Source: Bolinopsis microptera
Lineage: Eukaryota > Ctenophora > Tentaculata > Lobata > Bolinopsidae
Direction of reading: 5' to 3'
Length of the DNA: 64,000 nucleotides
Assembly: GCF_026151205.1 (NCBI RefSeq)
Contig: NC_087077.1
Span: 6,990,983 to 7,054,982, forward strand
Positions 54,540 through 64,000 of this stretch are shown here, one piece after another. Each line of letters starts with the position of its first letter. The first letter of the stretch is position 1. The notes below the pieces were generated by a model. That model ran no database searches. It was not told the DNA's origin and saw nothing but the letters and a program-made list of their open reading frames with translations. The position numbers and the translations under genes were made by a program.

Positions 54540-56035
54540 GGCCCAAGCATATGAACTTGTTGTCCCAATCAGAGATATGTCTTTATACGATGCGTGCGAT
54601 AGGAATTAGTATCATCTGCTGCTTACGACTGACTCAGTGGATCACTTCGACATACTTGGCTTGTTGTTGAAAACTTGTTGTAGCACTGTGTATTTTAGTT
54701 ACATTTAACTTTTTTCTTTGTCGGTTGATTTATCAATTTATAACTTTATAAACAGCTTGAGGAGCTTTGTTTGCACAGAGGTACAGGTATTTCACGTAAA
54801 CAGCTGCTAGATCACGATCATCCAGCTTGGTATTTGGATAATCAATAAATTGACCTGAGATTTTGCGGCTCACTGTCAAAAGAACACTTCACAGCTTTTG
54901 TCTTATCTGGGAACAATTACGCTACTGATAAGCTGATAATATTATGATTTTCCATCGTTGCTTGACAAAACCATCGCTCACAATTTCCTTTCCTCTGAAC
55001 ACAACATGAACCGATAAAAGATAATTGTGCAATTATTCTAAAGGTTTTGGTTAATTGTCTACATGCATAACTCTGCGACTTCCGGTTACATTGTCACTTG
55101 ATAGGCTTTCTTTTATTCATGATGCTGCTTTCGTTCTGCAGTCTGTAAGCTTAGAGCTGTGACGTTAAATCTCGAATACATATTATACGAATTATACTGT
55201 TTAACATATTTCCTTTTAAACTGTCAGAAAATAATATTATGCTTTTCGTTTCATATTTTATACTTCTGCGGAATAATATTTGCGGTTGTAGTTATGTTTT
55301 CGTATTTTTAATGATCCATTGATAAATCCGAGTTTTTCGACAAGTGAAAGCATGTGGCTGTAGCTGTTAACGGTCCACCGAGTTGTTTGTTTATCATTTG
55401 CTCTGGTTTCATATGCATGTCTTGTGTAAACAAAAACAAAGCGCCAGTGAAATACTGTTAAAACACAGATCTTGACTGGAATTGGAGAAACTTATCCCGC
55501 ATGAAATCATTTATGCGACATGAGCAGTGTCAAATCAGGTCCAGATTCTTAACAATTCTTAACAGAGTCAAATCAGGTCAAGTTTGAACAGTTTCTTCAC
55601 AATTCTTAACAATTAATGGCATGAACTTTACAAGCATCTTGTTAAGTGCACTATGTGAAAGCGAGCACTTCTCTCTTGTCCAGGACAAGCTTCCTCGAGA
55701 ATGGTTGCATAAGATTTAATTGACTGCTATTGTGATATTCTTATGAATGAAGGATATTTTGTTCTGCTGAACATTTTGCTATTGTTGTTGTTGCTATTTT
55801 TCCGCAGTATGTTTCTCCAGAACCCATAATGTAACACTGCTAACTATGCGACTATAAACGTATAAAGGATCCTGGTTGGAAGACCAGCAACTGTCAAGTG
55901 TGAAGAACCTTACTCCAGACTTATAGTGCAGCAAGTAGCTACTCATTTGATAATTTACGCGCCTGGAAAGGAATTCAGACAAATGATCCCCTTCATACAG
56001 TTCACACTATATCAAAGTATTCAGACCTCATCTAA
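54540..56035. other. No gene seen
   Basis: AT-rich sequence without recognisable features. CTTAACAATT and GTCAAATCAGGTC recur within 55530-55610, a small local duplication. Confidence 0.3.
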
Positions 56036-56385
56036 GCGTTACATATTGAGAGCAATAGGGGCGTTACATATTGAGATAGAGGAATAGGGGCGTTACATAT
56101 TGAGATAGAGGAATAGAGGCGTTACATATTGAGATAGAAGGATAGGGGCGTTACATATTGAGATAGAGGAGCAGGGGCGTTACATATTGAGAGCAATAGG
56201 GGCGTTACATATTGAGATAGAGGAATAGAGGCGTTACATATTGAGATAGAGGAATAGGGGCGTTACATATTGAGAAAGAAGGATAGGGGCGTTACATATT
56301 GAGATAGAGGAATAGAGGCGTTACATATTGAGATAGAGGAATAGGGGCGTTACATATTGAGAAAGAAGGATAGGGGCGTTACCCG
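56036..56385 (+). repeat. 29-bp minisatellite with 25-bp variants, about 12 copies
   Basis: Units of GCGTTACATATTGAGATAGA followed by GGAATAGGG, starting at 56036, 56061, 56090 and 56119 and onward. Copies with GAGAGCAATAGGG are 4 bp shorter. The order of variants partly repeats (long-range duplication of several units). Confidence 0.93.
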
Positions 56386-59300
56386 CCACTGCATCCTGCT
56401 ACTCACGTTACTCTGATGCTGTGAGAGAAGCGGTCTGGAGAGGGACGGAGTGAGGGAGTGTGAGGACGGGTGTTTTGTTTTTATACGAACATCAGACCAA
56501 ACACATCTAGGTGTTACAGGGAGGCGTTACATAGACCGCAGGAAAAAAGACCTGTCCTTGCTATCGTAGTGCACTATCCTTGCTACTCAGATATTGTGGG
56601 GGTGAAGGAGGGGTACAGTGAGCAAGTGTAGCTGCTACTAGTGGGGTGGAGTGGGGAGGGGGCGAGATGTGTGCAGTGAGCAGGATTGAAATAGGACGGT
56701 CTCTGTACTGGACCACAGCTGGGCGTCCCCCGCCACACTACTTACGTGGTGCACTGTTGATGCTACTAGTGTGGGACTAGTGCACTGCCCATGCTACTCT
56801 GATCACTCTCCAATTACACATGTCTTGGTCAGAGCACGTGTGAGTCACGCGATCAGCTCAAAGTTGCTCATATTCATAATATGAGTCATATTGTGTACAG
56901 GAAGAGCAAGCAATTGTTTGCTTGTATTTCACAACTACTGAGGCGTTCTTTTTCATAATATTACGATTTATTTGAATATTATGCATCTATCTTGTTGTGT
57001 ACAGCATGATTTTAGCGTTGTTACCTTGACTATCGATATGTTATCATCAGTGTGATAATTGAGGGTAAGCTCTTGTTTTTCATGCGGCTTTATTTTAATG
57101 TTCATGAGGGAAGAAAGGACCGGTCACGGTGCGGTGGTTTGTGGTTAAGCGACTGAGTTTGTTGAGTTTGGTGCAGTATTATATTGTATGGATTAAGAAG
57201 AGGGAGGGAAGGAGACAAGACGGAGGTGAGTCAGGTGCAGATGAGACTGATGAATTAAGGTGTTGAAGAATGCTTTTGTTTTCATGCGGAATATTTTTTA
57301 TTATTTTTCACAATGTGTGTGCGAGGGAACAAAGGAAGAGTGGAGCAGGTGAGACTTGAGAGACGGAGTTAGCTGCAAAATATTATGAAGAGAAGAATGA
57401 GGGAAAGAAAAGAGTCTGAGATGGGCCAGAGTGGGGTGAGCCAGATGAGAAGAGACTTATGGAGCTTCGAGAAGTGAGGGAGTGAGGGAGTGAGGGGCAG
57501 AGTATTACAGTAGTGAGCAGGTGTAGCGGTTTAGAGTGAGGTGGAGTACTGTTGTTTATTGAGCAGGTGGGTAACGAGGTTACCACGTGTCCTACACGGA
57601 TAGTCCGGCTAATGAGGAGCTCCAGATCTTATTACTAGTGAGAGTTATTATCCTGGAGCTGGTAGTTTCTGCCACACACACACACTCGTTACCATGGTAA
57701 CATGACACGCCACAACGTGCACCAAGTGTTCTACTCCCCCTCGTTGCCAGGTAGCCATCTCGCTCTGCCACCTCATTACATTAACCTGCTGCTGCTACCC
57801 AAACTAACTCACCACCCGCATCTTAATTTAGTTTTTCTCTCCAGCAGTTGATGAGCTTTACATTGTAATTTAGTTGACGATGTGCTTGGTCTGATGAGCT
57901 GTATGTTAACTGTTCAGTTTGTTATTTAACCTTGGTTTACAGAAAGGTTAATTTGCGTTAGTCCAGGAATCCTGTACTGGTAGATCCAGGTTTGTTGTTT
58001 ACTTATTATCAAGTCGTTATTCCCATAATATTTTAGTTAAACCTAATGACACGTAGCTAGTTTAGTTATTTATCAACTCAGTGTTATTTCTAGCTCTGAG
58101 CTAGAGCTGTTTGTGGTACCAATTTAGGCTTTAATTGTCAGTTTTAATGATATAATTAATACCTTATATCGATAATTGATATAAGAGATTGAGTTTATCA
58201 TTAAAACTTCAAAACTGATTGGTTATCTTGATATTGAAACTTCTCGACCAATGATAATCCACGCTTGTCGCTTATTTACTAATGGCATTCCTCCACGGCC
58301 AAGTTACACTTTCATAGTAGATGCTATCTAATTTCATTTGAACTACTGATTGGTAGCACTGATATCAGGCTCCCTCGTGAGACTATAAAATCAAGTACTT
58401 CTTATAATAATTACTCTATTATTACTTTAATATCTACGTCCAGTCTCTAGAAAGCAGTTTTATTCTTATCGTAAAATATCGTGTTATTTCAATTTGTTAT
58501 AACACAATATTTATACCAAAAATTGGTATAAAAGATAAATACCAATTTTTGTAAATTTTTGTCAGTCACGTTCATATTTTTAAGCCTTCCGATTTAATTA
58601 TTACGCCCAATTTTTGCAATAAAAGAGATAGTTATTAATGTTTAGCTAACACCTGTGACCTGGTACGAACAGCGACCTAGTTCAAGCTAGACGGTACCTG
58701 GTGCGTTAGGTTATTATATATTTTTAATTAAGTTTTTAATTGAACTATTAAGTTTCTAATTAAACTATAATTGGTGCTATCTGAACAGGTGGGGCAGATC
58801 ACATAAATATTATTTCTAAAACAATAAGTCTCATTATTCCCTATTTTGCGGTGATACGTTGCACTAAACCTTCTCTCCCTTTATCGGTATCCACTGAACA
58901 CATACACATCAAAAGGCCCTTCTTTTTTACACACTAGTACATAGTCTATCAGGCCACTTTTAAAAGAGCTGACGTATAATTTCAGATAGACCTCCTTATT
59001 TTTGTAACCGGATAAGTAACTCTATCCATTTATCATGTCAAACTGCTTTGATAAGACTTGCTTGCAACACAGGCCCCAGATAAGACTAGAATACCCGTCG
59101 TTATATATTCCCACCTGTTACGTGTATTGTATTGCTTAAGTTTCTGCGCAGAATTGGCGGCTCTCAGAGAGTTTCCTAGTAGCATCTGAGTGTAGACTTG
59201 GTGAGGAGCTTCGCTACTTGAATAGATAGCAGAGCAAGGAAGCTAGTTACCATACACCTCTATACCCCACTCTCTTGGCAAACTACCAACGTAATGTTCA

Positions 59301-62300
59301 ATTGTATTCACTTAGTGGGGCCGTGTAAAGATATTCTTTACGGGGAATTGTTGCCCAGTTTGGCACCTTTAGAAGCGGCCTTATTCGGTCCCTTTTGTGT
59401 GGTCTTTCTGTACGAACTAACTGCTAAACGTTTATGATAAATTTGTAAAATGTAGATGTATTCTGCAGAAGTGACTGCAGGAGGAGACATGACCGTTTTG
59501 TATACAATTCAGACCATTAGCTAAGATATTTCGCCCAATCTCGACTATTTTTCGAACAATTTGTTAAATTATCTCCGTTCTCCTGAGAAAAGCGGCAGTA
59601 CAGCCCGTATGTACGAGTAATCACCTGAATTTCATGTGACGAAATATAATTCGATGTTTTAAACATTTTTAAAATTTTGGTGTTTTTACAATTCTTTTAA
59701 ACATACCTCCCATACCGGTCTATAAACTCGTGACATTCCTCTCCGGATTATTTGCGGTTCAGTTGATTCCACACGGATTAGTTGCGCTTCCTGACCTTTT
59801 GTTACTCTGTGACAATGCTCTGTGACAATATCCAATTAAAAGACACTCAACTTTAATTGAGACTGTTAATTTTATTGTTCTTTTCCATTAATCTCGTTGG
59901 ATAATTTTCCCTACCTTTCCCATGTCACTTACCAGGCAAGATCGCATTCCATGATTCAGACTGCAGGCTGTATTGTTCCAGCTTGCCGAGACTGTCCTAC
60001 AATAATTGGAGAATAATACAGGGTTAATATGTGCTAGCCACAACTAAACTCAACTCACAGGGCATTATTCACTCCGCTTTACTGACAACGGTTATTCTGT
60101 CTTGTGTCATTACTTTAGACGTGATATGCAATTCACACTGGTTATTTTTTTGTTTTCGCGAATAAGGCTTGCCTTTTTATCAGATCTCTTTTGTCTTCTT
60201 GAAGGGAGAATTGTTCTTGTGGTCAATCCTGCCGCTGAAAGAATTACCTTTCATTAGCTAAGGATTGGCTTTTGTGTCGGCTCAAACCCTCTCTAAAGAT
60301 TGTTTAACTTAACCTATTGTGTCGATATCATGGTAAGATTTGGTGTTATTCTCTAGAAATAAAAAACAGATACTTCTAGTGTCTGATTTCTCTCTATGCC
60401 ACGAACCGTTCCTGTCTTCTCTACTCAGTTATTTCTGAAATGTATTGTTTTACTGTTACCTATTGTTACTGTAACCTAATGTAAACTATTGTTCCGATAT
60501 CATAGTAAGATTTGGTTACATTTTCAAGAAATAAAAATCAGACAGTACTTCTTTCTTTCTGACATTTGTCTCCAGACCACGTACAGTCCCTGTCACTTCA
60601 CTGCTCATAGCGAATAGTTACCTGAAATGTATACCTCAGCTTAGTTAGTTAAGGTATTGTGTTACTTACCCACTCGTTACAGTGTAACATTTAATTAGTC
60701 TCCATTGTTGCGAGCTGCTGTTTTCCCATTCGCTTTTGTAAAACATCCCGTGTGTTACCTCACGCGAAACTCTACCTCTCTCGTAACTTATAGCTTTATA
60801 GTACATGCCTTCCTCGCATAATATAATAATATACATCAAGTTTCTTTTCTCTATTTCTCGTTTTTATACGCTATATTATTTGTCTTATCTGTGTAACGTG
60901 CAGTGTGACCACTGTACGTGCTTGTGACCAGTGACCAGTATGTTGTAATGTTGTATATTCGCGTAACTCGGGCGATGCTATACTACGTCAGCACGCTGGT
61001 TAGGGACGCCCTGTTTGGAGCGCCTGTAGGGCACGACAGATCCGCAGGTAGCTTGTAATCTTGCACATGATCAATCGTATATTGTCTTCTGTGAGGTGGG
61101 ATGGTGTGCTTCTTGCGTTTCTTGTGCTTATTGTGCTTCTCCGGTGTTCTATTGGTGATCTGAGCTCTTTTCTTATTTTTTTATACACCAGCTTATTCAG
61201 GATTCTTACGTCATCCCAACGGAAATTATTTTAATACATGATATCGAATAATAGAAATAAAATATCTAAGATACCGCTAACAGTATTAAATCTTCGTTAA
61301 AAGACTGCGTTTAACAACAAACATCGATATCTCATGTTGTTCGTTGATAAATGATGTTAATAAAATATCATCATTTAAAGTTGTGATATCATAGGTCTAT
61401 AATAACCCGTGTAAGGCACCCAGTCAACCTAAGCAGGAGTAAGTAGACAAGTTAATGTACCTAGATTAAAGAAGTTGTTAGAGTAGACTAATCTAGACCT
61501 CTGTAGTATTTTAATGCCAATCTATAGCGTATCTCGAACCACCATAGTCCCAGGAACCACCTCAAAGAGTTGTAAAAGTAGATAAATAAAAATACCAATG
61601 ATTTGTAATTTTTACTACTAAAACATCTCTATTCAAGATGGTATGAGCAAATTCGCGTGCCATAATGTGACCGTTTCAGTCATTTCCACCCCTTGTTCAA
61701 TCGTTGAGTGCCTCCCTCATGAGCAACAAATTTTTAAAGTTTATTTGTGGGACGCCTGGAGAAAATATGTAGCTATAATATCTACTATCTAGCTATTTAT
61801 ATGCTATTTATATTTTACGTTCAGTTTTACAACTCTTCGGGGTAGTTCCCGAAACATTGGACAACACATTCCTGCATAGAAACTCTTATATTTAAAAGTT
61901 TAAATGGCAAATTCATAATGCCCTAACTATCATGTTACGTTTTATTTTGTTAATCACAATGTATGTAGTAATTGTGTACGACCTATAATGTCGTGTACTT
62001 TTGTGTATTATATGGCTTACATGTTAGGTATATTCTTTACATTATTATGAGCATAATGTAACATTGCTATATCAATTACTTTGTGTCGCAGTTTACTATA
62101 TTTGTCATAGCCACCGTTTAGTTTTACATCATCCATTGGGTGGTTTGCTATATATTTGTTATCGTGGTTATAGCAACCGTATCATGGGTATAGCAACCGT
62201 ATCGTGGTTTTTACACGCCCTCTCTTATAGCTCCACTACTTCCAAGATTACGTGTGTAGTTCCTGGTCGTATGCTTTAGAATGATTCATTAATTAGACTG

Positions 62301-62744
62301 TCGTCTACTAGCTATGATAATGTCATGAGGCGAGAGATGTTCAATGTTCATTTGTTTGGTATCTACACCAGTAGGTACAAAATGTTAACTTCACTAATTA
62401 TGCGCATATACTTCACTAATTATGCGCATATCATATACAATATCATTACGTTGATCCAGGTAGCTTATTTCTCCGGCATAATATATCTCGCTTGGTGTGG
62501 AGATACCTGCTAATCACAATGCCATGTACACCATTCTTAAGAATCACGATAATTATCGTTATTTACAGCCTCCTCCTCCCTCACTCCTCCTCCTCCCTCC
62601 TCCGCCTTGCCTTTACTGAAATGTTAGCAATTATGCCAGTAAACGTCAAAGCTAAGTACAGTAATGCGATTCTGTACGAGTCTAAATGCTTTATTGCATT
62701 AATATCCGTGCCTGTTTTGTTTAGTCAGCCTCTACACAGCTTAC
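56386..62744. other. No gene seen; purine-rich and diverged-duplicate segments
   Basis: 56390-57560 is GC-richer, with purine-rich blocks such as GAGGGAGTGAGGGAGTGAGG (57475). 60310-60440 and 60484-60600 are diverged copies sharing GATATCAT(G/A)GTAAGATTTGG and AGAAATAAAAA. GGTATAGCAACCGTATC occurs twice near 62170-62205, and CTTCACTAATTATGCGCATA twice near 62390-62430. None of this is coding to my eye. Confidence 0.35.
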
Positions 62745-63140
62745 ATAGCTTCTAGCGTTTAAACATAGCATCGGGATTGTAGGCTTGTCACATAGCTTCT
62801 AGAGTTTAAACATAGCATCGGGATTGTGAGCTTGTCACAGTGCTTCCAGCGTTTAAACATAGCATCGGGATTGTGGGCTTGTCACACTGCTTCTAGCGTT
62901 TAAACATAGCATCGGGATTGTGGGCTTGTCACACTGCTTCTAGAGTTTAAACATAGCATCGGGATTGTGGGCTTGTCAGATTGCTTCTAGCGTTTAAACA
63001 TAGCATCGGGATTGTGGGCTTGTCACACTGCTTCTAGCGTTTAAACATAGCATCGGGATTGTGGGCTTGTCACACTGCTTCTAGCGTTTAAACATAGCAT
63101 CGGGATTGTGAGCTTGTCACAGTGCTTCCAGCGTTTAAAC
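62745..63140 (+). repeat. 47-bp minisatellite, about eight copies, 280 bp upstream of NCX
   Basis: Units with GTTTAAACATAGCATCGGGA, TTGTG(G/A)GCTTGTCAC and GCTTCTAGC. AAACATAGCA occurs at 62761, 62808 and 62855 (47-bp spacing), and the pattern continues to about 63140. Copies differ at TAGCG/TAGAG/CAGCG and at CACACTG/CACAGTG/CAGATTG. Confidence 0.95.
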
Positions 63141-63422
63141 ATTATTATTATCCGCTGTTCATCACGTCAAACGATTCATTCGATTATTTAGAAGCTTTTT
63201 TAGAATTACGTTTTAGACGTTTGGTAAAGGTGATAGTGCGGAATCAAAATAATTGAGGCTCGGAAATTGATATGATTTGAACATCACGACTGATATTTTA
63301 TTAATTTATGATGACAATCTCATGATCTAACCATGACTACTTCAGTTTTTAGTTGCGATGCAAAGTTAAGAGACAGACACTGATCTCAAAGGAACTCGGC
63401 TCAAGAACAGCAGCTCGCCAAG
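63141..63422 (+). other. Region directly upstream of the NCX start codon
   Basis: An AT-rich stretch, then a GC-richer 60 bp before the ATG. An in-frame TGA at 63381-63383 lies 13 codons before the ATG, so unless splicing intervenes the frame cannot extend further 5'. No convincing TATA box is visible. AACAGCAG just before the ATG could be read as a 3' splice site, so a 5' UTR intron is possible. Confidence 0.4.
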
Positions 63423-64000
63423 ATGGCAGACAACACTAGCTATGTGGACCTTTTCAAGGGGAGCGCCATGATCCTCCCCCTCTTTGAGGCATCTGAGTCA
63501 CAATGGAACAGATATGGGCGTGCCATTGCCTATCTTTTAGGGCTGAGTTACATGTTTCTTGGAGTGAACATTATCGCTGACGTTTTCATGGCTGCAATCG
63601 AGGTTATCACATCTAAAACGAAGCAAATCAAAATAGCAACGGCCAATGCTAACGGTGACAATGGTGACGACACCGCCAACCAAGGCCCCCATTTCGATAC
63701 AATTGAAGTAAAGATTTGGAACGATACAGTCAGCAATCTAACACTCATGGCACTGGGTTCCTCTGCCCCGGAAATCCTGCTCAGTATCATTGAAATAGTG
63801 GGTAACGGGTTTGAACCTGGTGAGCTTGGTCCCGGTACAATCGTTGGATCCGCCAGTTTTAACCTCCTCGTCATTACTGCCATCTGTATTTACGTTATCC
63901 CCGACGGTGAATCAAGGAGAATCAAGGAGATCAACGTGTTCGCGTGCACCTCGTTCTTCGCCGTGTTCGCCTACATCTGGTTGTATCTGGTCATTGAGGT
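63423..64000 (+). CDS. Na+/Ca2+ exchanger (SLC8/NCX family), N-terminal part, runs off the window
   Basis: An open frame from ATG 63423 (context CCAAGATGG, purine at -3 and G at +4) continues without a stop to the right edge, 192 complete codons. It encodes the first membrane segments of an NCX: a hydrophilic N-terminus (MADNTSYVDL), a transmembrane segment at residues 33-52 (GRAIAYLLG to LGVNIIAD), and a loop with an acidic NGDNGDD stretch (residues 77-83). The alpha-1 repeat follows: WNDTVSNLTLMALGSSAPEI (residues 99-118), then GPGTIVGSASFNLL (136-149) with the ion-binding SSAPE and GSxxFN signatures, and VIPDGESRRIKE. The exchanger extrudes one Ca2+ for three Na+ at the plasma membrane. 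No cleavable signal peptide precedes the first membrane segment, unlike vertebrate NCX. The large Ca2+-binding loop and alpha-2 repeat lie beyond the window. Confidence 0.95.
   Translation, partial: MADNTSYVDLFKGSAMILPLFEASESQWNRYGRAIAYLLGLSYMFLGVNIIADVFMAAIEVITSKTKQIKIATANANGDNGDDTANQGPHFDTIEVKIWNDTVSNLTLMALGSSAPEILLSIIEIVGNGFEPGELGPGTIVGSASFNLLVITAICIYVIPDGESRRIKEINVFACTSFFAVFAYIWLYLVIE

Noticed and set aside
57383-57586. Ser/Pro-rich ORF on the minus strand
   Set aside because: It is the translation of a purine-rich tract and has no independent evidence.
63548-63883. Minus-strand 111-codon ORF
   Set aside because: It is the antisense of the NCX exon, which has clear family motifs on the plus strand.

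Overview
The window looks like AT-rich, gene-poor nuclear DNA of an aquatic invertebrate, perhaps cnidarian-like; that assignment is inference. The evidence is eukaryotic-only retroelements (three Penelope-like copies, a restriction-like-endonuclease LINE, a second non-LTR fragment), a FLYWCH/MULE transposase remnant, many non-autonomous DNA transposons, long microsatellites, no operon structure, and one clear host gene. That gene is a plasma-membrane Na+/Ca2+ exchanger (SLC8/NCX family). It starts at 63423 and runs off the right edge, so most of the window is its upstream region or intergenic DNA.

Layout. 1-9.4 kb: transposon-derived DNA, with a 578-bp MITE stuffed with TCAGGG repeats (1431-2008), a decayed Penelope-like element (about 2400-3620) interrupted by a G17/C17-ended MITE (3171-3540), a 551-bp tandem duplication, a Harbinger-like MITE (6674-7224) and a 230-233-bp satellite. 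9.5-13.1 kb: a decayed non-LTR fragment with a nested hAT-like MITE, then a 5'-truncated R4/Dong-like LINE lying between two (TAA)n tracts, with a repeated 3' UTR and a hairpin-rich 3' end. 13.7-15.1 kb: an unrecognised reading frame split by a 921-bp MITE; removing the MITE and one target-site copy rejoins the frame. 15-24 kb: no recognisable genes, one long hairpin at 17050-17141. 24.6-26.1 kb: a Penelope-like ORF with RT and GIY-YIG domains. 29.1-29.9 kb: an 811-bp G-ended element carrying a small zinc-finger-like reading frame. 30.3-31.1 kb: a 41-bp array of CACGTG and CCAAT motifs and a 15-bp array. 36.0-36.8 kb: a 745-bp element with roughly 80-bp TIRs. 40.7-56.4 kb: (CT)n and (GA)n tracts, 82-, 50- and 29-bp minisatellites, a Penelope GIY-YIG remnant and a frameshifted MULE transposase. 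62.7-64 kb: a 47-bp minisatellite, then the NCX gene.

The most interesting pattern is a set of five elements whose ends begin with G (GG or a G run, one with an extra C) and which are flanked by 8-9-bp target-site duplications (1431-2008, 3171-3540, 13841-14761, 29070-29880, 36051-36795). Two of them contain large internal tandem arrays. The only DDE transposase remnant in the window is MULE-like, a superfamily with TSDs of about this size, so a Mutator-like origin is a reasonable but untested idea. No CRISPR, rRNA, tRNA or prokaryotic features were found.
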